Below, in pieces: positions 1-4,559 of a stretch of DNA of 7,421 nt. Position 1 is the stretch's first letter. Each line of letters opens with the position of its first letter. The notes beneath the pieces were generated by a model. The model searched no databases, was not told where the DNA came from, and saw only the letters and a program-made list of their open reading frames with translations. The position numbers were made by a program, and so were the translations under genes. Origin of the DNA: SFWF01 sp045539925 (GTDB lineage Bacteria; Bacillota; Clostridia; Oscillospirales; Acutalibacteraceae); NCBI GenBank assembly GCA_045539925.1, contig JAZQGH010000126.1, positions 1 through 7,421 on the forward strand, given 5' to 3'.

Positions 1-915
1 GCCGGGACCGCCGCCGATGAGCATCAGCCCAATGGTGAGGGTCTGACCGGTCTCGCTCAGCGCCGTTAAGTCTGCGGTATTAAAGCCTGCGGTTCTGGGT
101 GTAACCGACTGGAATAGCGACAGGAATATTCTTCTTCCCATCGGCTCCGCGGAAAACTCAAAAAAGAAGAAATATATAGCCGGGACAATCAGCAGAATGC
201 CTGTAGTGGCAAGGATCACCTTGCTTTGCATTCGGTAACGTTTGATGTGGATGCCGTTCTGACGAATATCCTGCCAGGTGAGAAAACCGATACCGCCAAT
301 GACGATCAGCAGCATAATGGTGATGTTCATCACGGGGTGCGCCGCATAGGAAGTCAAGGAAGAATAGGGGCTTTTCGTACCCATTAGATCAAAGCCTGCG
401 TTGCAGAATGCGGAGATGGAATGAAACACCGCCAGCCAGATACCTTTTACACCGTATTCCGGAACAAATACGGTCATCAGCACCAACGCACCCAACAGTT
501 CAAAGAGGAAAATGCCTTTCAGAATAAAGCCCGTAAATCGGACGATTCCTCCCACCTGTGGGGCAGAAATAGCATCCTGCATGGTGCTTCGCTGCATTAA
601 AGAGATCTTCTTGCCGGATGCCATGGTGATGGCTGCGGCAACAGTGATCACACCCATACCGCCAATCTGGATTAGAAGCAAAATCACCGATTGACCGAAC
701 CCTGACCAGTAGGTTGACGTGTCCTGCACGATCAGTCCTGTTACGCAGACGGCAGAAGTGGATGTAAACAGAGCGTCCCAAAAGGAAGCGCTTTGACCGC
801 TGTTTGTGGCAAACGGAAGAAGCAACAGCAATGTGCCCACAAGGATCACCGCGGCAAAACCAAAGAGGATAATCTGGGACGAGCTGAGCTTTCGTTTATG
901 TAAAACCGCCCACAT
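1..915 (-). CDS. ktrB: KtrB/TrkH-family potassium uptake channel subunit (C-terminus beyond window)
   Basis: Membrane K+ (or K+/Na+) translocating subunit of the Trk/Ktr/HKT superfamily, which works with a cytoplasmic RCK regulatory subunit (KtrA/TrkA) not present here. The frame is open from base 1 to an ATG at 913-915 (305 codons). AGGAGG at 923-928 lies 7 nt upstream and fixes the start. Three of the four pore selectivity-filter segments are readable: TSAVCVTG at residues 53-60, SAFCNAGF at 168-175 and TPRTAGF at 272-278. Each carries the key filter glycine. Hydrophobic segments surround them (about 15-33, 76-96, 128-150, 195-214, 233-252). The IGGGPG at residues 300-305 starts the conserved loop that normally runs on to the fourth filter. 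The family is about 440-480 residues, so roughly a third is missing at the window edge. The short N-terminus, lacking two extra helices, fits KtrB better than enterobacterial TrkH. A ktrA/trkA gene may follow just outside the window (inference). Confidence 0.95.
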   Translation of the reverse strand, partial: MWAVLHKRKLSSSQIILFGFAAVILVGTLLLLLPFATNSGQSASFWDALFTSTSAVCVTGLIVQDTSTYWSGFGQSVILLLIQIGGMGVITVAAAITMASGKKISLMQRSTMQDAISAPQVGGIVRFTGFILKGIFLFELLGALVLMTVFVPEYGVKGIWLAVFHSISAFCNAGFDLMGTKSPYSSLTSYAAHPVMNITIMLLIVIGGIGFLTWQDIRQNGIHIKRYRMQSKVILATTGILLIVPAIYFFFFEFSAEPMGRRIFLSLFQSVTPRTAGFNTADLTALSETGQTLTIGLMLIGGGPG

Positions 916-949
916 GGCGATACCTCCTGATTGTTTTCTCATTGTTATC

Positions 950-979
950 ATATAAGAAAACGCATAAAGAAGGTGTTAA
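950..979 (-). promoter_or_regulatory. Candidate sigma-A promoter for the KtrB/TrkH gene
   Basis: On the minus strand TTAACA (974-979) and TTATAT (950-955) are separated by 18 bp, about 35 bp upstream of the start codon. The -35 lies inside one copy of the GTGTTAAG direct repeat, so a protein bound there would compete with polymerase. Both hexamers are imperfect, so confidence is moderate. Confidence 0.4.
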
Positions 980-1001
980 GGCTCACGCAGACAGTGTTAA
1001 G
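973..1001. repeat. Two GTGTTAAG direct repeats, 21 bp apart
   Basis: GTGTTAAG occurs at 973-980 and 994-1001, spaced exactly 21 bp, in the divergent region between the potassium channel gene and the HipB-like gene. Direct repeats in helical phase are typical of operators for dimeric or tandem-binding regulators such as OmpR-family response regulators. The regulator is unknown. A chance occurrence cannot be excluded with only two copies. Confidence 0.4.
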
Positions 1002-1015
1002 ATTGTATAAAGATG

Positions 1016-1044
1016 TCGACGGCTATATTGGGGAAAACTATAAT
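1016..1044 (+). promoter_or_regulatory. Candidate promoter for the HipB-like gene
   Basis: TCGACG (1016-1021) and a perfect TATAAT (1039-1044) are 17 bp apart. The transcript would start near 1051, leaving a leader of about 85 nt before the ATG at 1137. Confidence 0.55.
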
Positions 1045-1064
1045 ACTGTTAGAGGTGAAGCACA

Positions 1065-1109
1065 ATGCAGTATGTTGAATACGGTGCACACAAATTGCAA
1101 CGACTATAA
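1065..1109 (+). CDS. Possible 14-residue leader peptide upstream of the HipB-like gene
   Basis: ATG at 1065 follows AGAGGTG (1051-1057) at a good distance and encodes 14 residues, MQYVEYGAHKLQRL, then TAA at 1107-1109. It ends 27 nt before the downstream ATG and lies within the predicted leader. The ribosome binding site here is better than that of the next gene, so translational coupling is possible. It may equally be chance. No homology is recognised. Confidence 0.2.
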   Translation: MQYVEYGAHKLQRL

Positions 1110-1136
1110 TTGTTTATATTAAGAGCGGTGCATGTA

Positions 1137-1457
1137 ATGGACAAAAGAACCACAGTAATATTGCCGCAGATACAAAGAATGCTAAATCAGATGGGCGAGC
1201 AGATCCGTTTAGCACGTTTGAGGCGGCGTTTAACTGCAGAATTGGTAGCAGAGCGTGCCGGAATCCGTCGGGTGACTTTGAGCAATATCGAAAAAGGCAG
1301 CCCATCTGTTTCTATCGGCAGCTATGCCGCAGTGCTGCATGCACTGAGTGGAATGGATAAGGATCTGCTTCTGGTTGCCAAGGAGGATGAGCTTGGAAGA
1401 AAACTGCAGGATCTGGGTTTGCCTACCCGCTGCCGTGCTCCCAAAAAAAGAGACTGA
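1137..1457 (+). CDS. HipB-like helix-turn-helix protein (orphan antitoxin-type regulator)
   Basis: A 106-residue XRE/Cro-CI-fold DNA-binding protein. In the HipBA family such proteins repress their own operon and neutralise a HipA-type kinase. Visible: an N-terminal stretch ILPQIQRMLNQMGEQIRLAR leading into a helix-turn-helix at about residues 20-76, with the recognition region AERAGIRRVTLSNIEKG (38-54) and the SIGSYAAVLHAL helix (59-70). The C-terminal DELGRKLQDLGLPTR segment resembles HipB-like proteins that precede hipA. No hipA homologue follows: the next plus-strand gene is hsp20, 263 bp away. The protein is therefore an orphan or a remnant of a split module. The ORF extends upstream to a TTG at 1110, but the ATG at 1137 is preferred because AAGAGCGG (1121-1128) is a usable though weak ribosome binding site. 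Confidence 0.8.
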   Translation: MDKRTTVILPQIQRMLNQMGEQIRLARLRRRLTAELVAERAGIRRVTLSNIEKGSPSVSIGSYAAVLHALSGMDKDLLLVAKEDELGRKLQDLGLPTRCRAPKKRD

Positions 1458-1485
1458 CCATAAAAACCAGCTTAAATAACAAGTC

Positions 1486-1521
1486 CTATATACTCAAAAG
1501 TTCAATATCTTTTGTATATAG
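1486..1521. repeat. AT-rich palindrome immediately upstream of CIRCE
   Basis: CTATATAC (1486-1493) and GTATATAG (1514-1521) are perfect inverted repeats. The inner AAAAG (1496-1500) and CTTTT (1509-1513) also pair, with a 2-nt bulge and an 8-nt loop. It could be a weak terminator for the HipB-like gene, since GTTTTT follows, but the low GC of the stem argues against that. It could also be an operator overlapping the hsp20 promoter: TATATA at 1515-1520 is a candidate -10, and no good -35 is visible. Confidence 0.5.
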
Positions 1522-1525
1522 GTTT

Positions 1526-1552
1526 TTAGCACTCTCAAGACGAGAGTGCTAA
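1526..1552 (+). promoter_or_regulatory. CIRCE element (HrcA operator) of hsp20
   Basis: TTAGCACTC (1526-1534), a 9-nt spacer (1535-1543) and GAGTGCTAA (1544-1552) match the CIRCE consensus TTAGCACTC-N9-GAGTGCTAA at every base. HrcA binds this site and represses chaperone genes until heat or unfolded protein titrates GroEL. Its place 169 bp upstream of the hsp20 start puts this gene in the HrcA regulon. No groES or dnaK is in the window. Confidence 0.95.
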
Positions 1553-1591
1553 AATTTACATTTTCGTAACACATTTGGGTCTCCGAGGGCT

Positions 1592-1597
1592 TATAAT
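1592..1597 (+). promoter_or_regulatory. Possible -10 box between CIRCE and hsp20
   Basis: A perfect TATAAT at 1592-1597 lies 40 bp downstream of CIRCE, but no good -35 is found at 16-18 bp. A second TATAAT at 1689-1694 is similarly unsupported. The true start site could be here, or upstream near 1515 so that CIRCE lies in the transcript. Confidence 0.3.
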
Positions 1598-1645
1598 ACA
1601 GACAGTAAGCAAGAACAAGCTGATCAGCAAAAACGCGTACTAGGC

Positions 1646-1688
1646 TCGGCAAGTGCCGACCTTGCCGTATGACCTACACAAGTCGGCA
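1646..1688 (+). promoter_or_regulatory. Alternative hairpins in the hsp20 leader
   Basis: Three mutually exclusive pairings are visible: TCGGCA/TGCCGA (1646-1651 with 1654-1659), GGCAAG/CTTGCC (1648-1653 with 1661-1666), and TGCCGAC/GTCGGCA (1654-1660 with 1682-1688). All are perfect and lie 20-60 nt before the Shine-Dalgarno GGAGG (1709-1713). The Shine-Dalgarno itself is not paired by any of them. A regulatory role is speculative. Confidence 0.35.
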
Positions 1689-1720
1689 TATAATATCATC
1701 ATAACAATGGAGGTATAATT

Positions 1721-2173
1721 ATGTTTGGACTTACAAGACGAAATCAGGATATGACCACTTTTAACCCCTGGCGGGAGATGGAGGAATTTGAAAAAGCCTT
1801 TTTCGGAAGACCTTTCGGCAGCTTCTTTGACACGCCTGCCTTTGCTCAGTTCCGCACCGATGTGACGGACGAGGGCGACCACTACCTGTTGGAGGCTGAC
1901 CTGCCCGGCTTTGAGAAGAAGGACATCACTCTGGACATCCAGAATGATACTCTGATCGTCCGGGCTGAGCGCAAATCCAAGGTGGAGGAAAAGGACAAGA
2001 AGGACAAAGTGATCCGCATGGAGCGTTCCTACGGCTCCTACCAGAGAAGCTTTGACATCTCCGGCGTGGATGCCGATAAGATCAAAGCCAAGTATGTGGA
2101 CGGCGTCCTGCGCCTGACCCTGCCCAAGATGGAACAGCGTCTTCCCGAAGGCAGACGCCTGGAAATCGAATAA
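1721..2173 (+). CDS. hsp20: Hsp20/alpha-crystallin family small heat-shock protein
   Basis: A cytoplasmic ATP-independent holdase that binds unfolding proteins as oligomers and passes them to DnaK/GroEL. The 150 residues show a Phe-rich N-terminal arm (WREMEEFEKAFFGRPFGSFF, about 18-37) and an alpha-crystallin domain at about 44-136. Within that domain are YLLEADLPGFEKKDITLDI and the hallmark VDGVLRLTLPK (126-136). A short tail ends in RRLEIE, whose L-x-I resembles the I/L-x-I/L motif used in oligomer assembly. The length is normal for the family. The ATG is preceded by GGAGG (1709-1713) at 7-nt spacing. It is monocistronic: CIRCE lies upstream and a strong terminator directly downstream. The last 47 codons plus terminator stem are duplicated at 3037-3225. 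Confidence 0.97.
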   Translation: MFGLTRRNQDMTTFNPWREMEEFEKAFFGRPFGSFFDTPAFAQFRTDVTDEGDHYLLEADLPGFEKKDITLDIQNDTLIVRAERKSKVEEKDKKDKVIRMERSYGSYQRSFDISGVDADKIKAKYVDGVLRLTLPKMEQRLPEGRRLEIE

Positions 2174-2218
2174 GCCACCTAACTAAGACACCTCCCGGGA
2201 TCCAAATCCCGGGAGGTG
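2030..2218 (+). repeat. Direct repeat copy 1: hsp20 codon 104 to terminator stem
   Basis: This 189-bp segment is repeated at 3037-3225 with a constant offset of 1007 bp and no indels. I count about 10 mismatches (about 95% identity). It runs from Tyr104 of hsp20 to the last base of the terminator stem. Confidence 0.95.
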
Positions 2219-2225
2219 TTTTTTT
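2188..2225 (+). terminator. Rho-independent terminator of hsp20
   Basis: A perfect 13-bp GC-rich stem (2188-2200 with 2207-2219) encloses a 6-nt loop and is followed by a run of seven T (2219-2225). It begins 14 nt after the stop codon. Confidence 0.95.
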
Positions 2226-2321
2226 GTGCTTTGTCTAATTTGCCCCCAACAAACAGGTTAACAAAGACATACTCCTTGGTTGAGCCTATGAAAGCACTTT
2301 AGTCCTCTTATGTTTGGGTTC

Positions 2322-2924
2322 TTATTTCTGCCCCGGGGTCGCCTGCTCGGGATTAGCCGCCTCTTTTTCCTTTATCAACTCGTATGTAAATTTTTGGATT
2401 TTAATTAGTGCTGTAAACCCTTCGATTGCATCCTTCATCACAAAATAGGTATCGCCAACATCCAGTTTTTCCAACTTTTCTAGTTTTACCAAATATTCCA
2501 GGAATACCTTGGCAAAGTTTTCATCACAGTCAAAAATAATCTGGATAGTTTTTGCGTTTACTGTTTTGTACTTTAACAGCTTTTCCTCAATGTTTTCTAT
2601 ATAATCTATGATCCAAGGATGCCCAGAGATAAGCGGTCCCACCGTGTCTATCACCGGTGCAGCATGGTACAGTACGTCGACCATGATTTCGAAAAACTTC
2701 GCCACGATTTCACAGTTTGTGTTTATGCTTCGATCCTTTTCAAAAAAAGCATTAATATCGCAGCCTAAGCACAAAGCAAGCGTCGGCAAAAAGTCAATGG
2801 ACGGAGCCGCTTCGCCCTTTTCCCATTTGGATACAGACTGAGCCGATACATGAAGTTGTTCTGCGACCTGTTTTTGCGTCAAACCCGTTTTTATTCGTAG
2901 AGCCTTAAGATTCTTATGAAACAT
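2322..2924 (-). CDS. XRE-family transcriptional regulator with uncharacterised C-terminal domain
   Basis: A 200-residue protein with an N-terminal Cro/CI-type helix-turn-helix at about residues 5-60 (LKALRIKTGLTQKQVAEQLH, then VSAQSVSKWEKGEAAPS). This is a clear XRE signature with the SVSKWE recognition helix. Residues 65-185 look helical and match no ligand domain I recognise. The C-terminus is charged (KEKEAANPEQATPGQK). The ATG is supported by AGGGGGA (2931-2937) and a near-consensus promoter. The gene runs convergently towards hsp20 and lies exactly between the two copies of the 189-bp hsp20 repeat, so it probably arrived with, or was left by, the rearrangement that truncated the second copy. 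Its targets are unknown. No clear terminator is seen between 2226 and 2321. Confidence 0.88.
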   Translation of the reverse strand: MFHKNLKALRIKTGLTQKQVAEQLHVSAQSVSKWEKGEAAPSIDFLPTLALCLGCDINAFFEKDRSINTNCEIVAKFFEIMVDVLYHAAPVIDTVGPLISGHPWIIDYIENIEEKLLKYKTVNAKTIQIIFDCDENFAKVFLEYLVKLEKLEKLDVGDTYFVMKDAIEGFTALIKIQKFTYELIKEKEAANPEQATPGQK

Positions 2925-2953
2925 CGTCTTTCCCCCTGTTGTTCTTTGATGTC

Positions 2954-2982
2954 ATTATATCTTTCCCGATATTATTCGTCAA
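2954..2982 (-). promoter_or_regulatory. Sigma-A promoter of the XRE regulator
   Basis: On the minus strand TTGACG (2977-2982) and TATAAT (2954-2959) are separated by exactly 17 bp, giving a start near 2947 and a short leader of about 22 nt. Confidence 0.85.
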
Positions 2983-3004
2983 TGACCGGTTGCGAGAGGG
3001 ATAA

Positions 3005-3021
3005 ATCAACCCTCAGTTGAT
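3005..3021. repeat. Short inverted repeat upstream of the XRE promoter
   Basis: ATCAAC (3005-3010) and GTTGAT (3016-3021) form a perfect 6-bp inverted repeat with a 5-nt spacer, 23 bp upstream of the -35. It could be an operator, but it is short enough to be chance. Confidence 0.25.
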
Positions 3022-3036
3022 ATTGTCTCAAAAATA

Positions 3037-3180
3037 TACGGCTCCTACCAGAGAAGCTTTGACATCTCCGGCGTGGATGCCGACAAGATCAAGGCTAAGT
3101 ATGTGGACGGCGTTCTGCGCCTGACCCTGCCCAAACTGGAGCAGCGTCTCCCCGAAGGCAGACGCCTGGAAATCGAATAA
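3037..3180 (+). pseudogene. Truncated second hsp20 copy (last 47 codons)
   Basis: This stretch reads in frame as residues 104-150 of an Hsp20 nearly identical to 1721-2173, ending in the same RRLEIE-stop. Homology starts abruptly at 3037. There is no start codon, ribosome binding site, CIRCE or N-terminal region, so it cannot make a small heat-shock protein. Of eight coding differences from copy 1, seven are synonymous and one is conservative (Met137 to Leu). That pattern suggests the fragment descends from a gene that was functional while it diverged, for example one of a tandem hsp20 pair, and was decapitated later. Confidence 0.93.
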
Positions 3181-3225
3181 GCCACCTAACTAAGACACCT
3201 CCCGGGACCAAAATCCCGGGAGGTG
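3037..3225 (+). repeat. Direct repeat copy 2 with decayed terminator
   Basis: This is the partner of 2030-2218. The terminator stem is intact (12 bp, 3196-3207 with 3214-3225), but homology stops exactly at the base of the stem. The T-run is replaced by CATTTAGG, so termination here should be poor. The breakpoint coincides with the hairpin edge. Confidence 0.93.
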
Positions 3226-3241
3226 CATTTAGGAGTAAGGG

Positions 3242-3655
3242 TCACGCTTTTTTCAGATAAAGGAAGTAATCGTTGTAAGTGTAAAAACCATCAGTTTGAG
3301 GATGATAACCTTCACACAAACCGCAATACTGTCTTGACCGATTCTCTCGTTCTTTATGATCCTCGGTATAAAAATATAAATTGCTCTTTTGTGTAATCAA
3401 AACATCCTTTGTACAAAACACTTCGTTCACATTATTACCAACAGGGCACAGGTTGCCGTGTCTGCAAGTCAAGCAGCACTTCAGCAAAACACCTTCCGGA
3501 AGTTGTCTTTGTAAGTTGGCAAATGCATCGATCCATAAATAATCGCTGCCATGTCCCCAGTATTCTTTTCCCTCAAATGTACATCCAACATTAACGGTTG
3601 GGGGTTGCTCAAGTTTTCCTTTACAATATACCGGCTCTTCTATTGCCGATGCAAT
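3242..3655 (-). pseudogene. C-terminal half of a broken gene: Cys-rich hypothetical protein
   Basis: The frame is open from 3655 (just after an in-frame TGA at 3656-3658) to TGA at 3242-3244, 137 codons. No ATG or GTG lies near its beginning; the first possible start is a TTG at 3487. Protein-like sequence clearly extends upstream of that TTG, for example GCTFEGKEYWGHGSDYLWID and AFANLQRQLPEGVLLKCC. The Cys pattern CCLTCRHGNLC, then VFCTKD and CGLCEGY, suggests a structural zinc site. It overlaps the end of the 3640-4122 ORF by 16 nt in a different frame. The simplest reading is one ancestral gene of about 290-330 residues that lost a few bases or a middle piece near 3640-3655. No slippery heptamer for programmed frameshifting is visible. 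If expressed from the TTG, an 81-residue product results. Function unknown. Confidence 0.6.
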
Positions 3656-4122
3656 TCATACCACGCTTTCTTTTTGTATTCGTTCCAAGAAATAGTAATG
3701 CTGTCAAAATCAAATTCAATTTCAAAGTAAGGTTCAATACCGCAGCCACCAATTGAATAACCGGCGCCTTCTTCTTTTTTTACGAAATGATAAACAGTAA
3801 TCTCGTTTTGCAATTCTTCTAAAATTCGATCAATTGCATCCTTTTCACGGAAAATCACTTGCGGACCAATCGGATACGATTTACCATCTTCTCCTGTTTT
3901 CCATGCTCTGCCCGGCTCATAAGTTGATGAATTAAAATTCTTGAAAGTGATTTGCGCAGAAGCAATTTCCATATCATAATCGGAAGGATTCTGGGGTGTA
4001 TCCTTGTGGATATTGAGCATCGAAGCAGAAACAACCAAGTCTGTCCCATCATAACTGAGAAAAGAAAATTCGGAATCGTGGAACTCAAAGATACTAAGAT
4101 CATTCTCAACGCAAAACTTCAT
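3640..4122 (-). CDS. Hypothetical protein, probably the N-terminal part of a frameshifted gene
   Basis: 160 residues, ATG with an excellent AGGAGGG (4129-4135) 6 nt upstream. It is acidic, with mixed alpha/beta character and no signal peptide or membrane segment. Notable stretches are FEFHDSEFSFLSYDGTDLVV, NPSDYDMEI, YEPGRAWKTGEDGKSYPIGP and GGCGIEPYFEIEFDFDSITI. It ends at TAG (3640-3642) after KKKAWYELHRQ. I do not recognise a named family. The frame that follows (3655-3242) carries a coherent Cys-rich continuation, so this is most likely the 5' part of a broken gene, though the 160-residue product may still be made. Its promoter and ribosome binding site are intact, which suggests the break is recent. 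Confidence 0.7.
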   Translation of the reverse strand: MKFCVENDLSIFEFHDSEFSFLSYDGTDLVVSASMLNIHKDTPQNPSDYDMEIASAQITFKNFNSSTYEPGRAWKTGEDGKSYPIGPQVIFREKDAIDRILEELQNEITVYHFVKKEEGAGYSIGGCGIEPYFEIEFDFDSITISWNEYKKKAWYELHRQ

Positions 4123-4143
4123 AAAAACCCCTCCTTTAGTGAC

Positions 4144-4171
4144 ATATTATCACACAACCGTGTTTTTTCAA
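4144..4171 (-). promoter_or_regulatory. Candidate promoter of the 3640-4122 gene
   Basis: On the minus strand TTGAAA (4166-4171) and TAATAT (4144-4149) are 16 bp apart, giving a leader of about 15 nt that is just long enough to contain the ribosome binding site. Confidence 0.55.
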
Positions 4172-4183
4172 TCAGCGAAATAG

Positions 4184-4220
4184 GATAGTCCATCGAACCC
4201 AAGGTGATAGTCCGTCGAAC
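4184..4220. repeat. Two GATAGTCC(A/G)TCGAAC direct repeats, 22 bp apart
   Basis: GATAGTCCATCGAAC (4184-4198) and GATAGTCCGTCGAAC (4206-4220) differ at one base and are spaced 22 bp. The arrangement resembles the multiple terminal repeats of IS21-family ends or a two-site operator. No transposase is adjacent. The rest of 4221-4350 shows only a 7-bp inverted repeat (4245-4251 with 4270-4276) and no gene. Confidence 0.75.
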
Positions 4221-4353
4221 TCGTCAAAATTTCTTTCTACTAAAATATGCGTCTTGCTACCCGTATAGGCGCATATATTGCGGAATCGCTTTTGATAATT
4301 CTCATAAAAGTTAGGAAAACGCCGAAAATCAAGTATTTTAAGGCAAAAACAAT

Positions 4354-4386
4354 AAGGACGGTTACTCTATCAAAGTAACCGTCCTT
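4354..4386 (-). terminator. Hairpin, probable terminator of the zinc-ribbon nuclease gene
   Basis: A perfect 13-bp stem (4354-4366 with 4374-4386) has the loop CTATCAA. On the minus strand it is followed by ATTGTTTTT, giving a terminator for 4560-6731. On the plus strand ATT follows, so bidirectional action is weak. Its apex is identical to that of the hairpin at 7036-7068. Confidence 0.75.
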
Positions 4387-4427
4387 TATTGGGTATATCG
4401 AACAGGTTTAATAGAATACCATAGACC

Positions 4428-4553
4428 GGGGTGCAGTTCACTTTGGGGTGGGTGCGTTTTCCCTTTCTCTGGGGCGCCAATGGGGTGCAACCCCAAAACC
4501 GGGTGGGGTGCAGCCATCTCCGGGCGGGGTGCAAAACACTACCCTGGGGCGCA
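4428..4553 (+). repeat. Helically phased GGGGTGCA array (seven copies)
   Basis: Copies of GGGGTGCA or close variants start at 4428, 4449 (TGGGTGCG), 4471 (GGGGCGCC), 4482, 4505, 4526 and 4546 (GGGGCGCA). Successive spacings are 21, 22, 11, 23, 21 and 20 bp, close to whole helical turns, so all copies face one side of the DNA. The array ends 6 bp before the stop codon of the zinc-ribbon nuclease gene. It could be protein-binding iterons or remnants of an IS21-like end. The 437-bp interval 4123-4559 otherwise holds a promoter, the GATAGTCC repeats and a hairpin, and no convincing gene. Confidence 0.8.
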
Positions 4554-4559
4554 TTTACT

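Noticed and set aside
500..781. 93-residue ORF on the minus strand
   Set aside because: It lies inside the KtrB/TrkH gene in another frame and its sequence does not look protein-like.
931..1122. 63-residue plus-strand ORF
   Set aside because: It covers promoters and the GTGTTAAG repeats, has no ribosome binding site, and shows no protein-like pattern.
3640..3658. Programmed ribosomal frameshift joining the two halves of the broken gene
   Set aside because: No slippery X-XXY-YYZ heptamer and no downstream structure are visible in the 16-nt overlap. Mutation is simpler.
3855..4109. 84-residue minus-strand ORF
   Set aside because: It is a shifted-frame shadow of the 3640-4122 gene, which has the better start signals and composition.
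4428..4553. G-quadruplex cluster
   Set aside because: G-runs are separated by long irregular loops of about 7-20 nt. The regular feature is the spacing of a GGGGTGCA word, which fits protein binding better.
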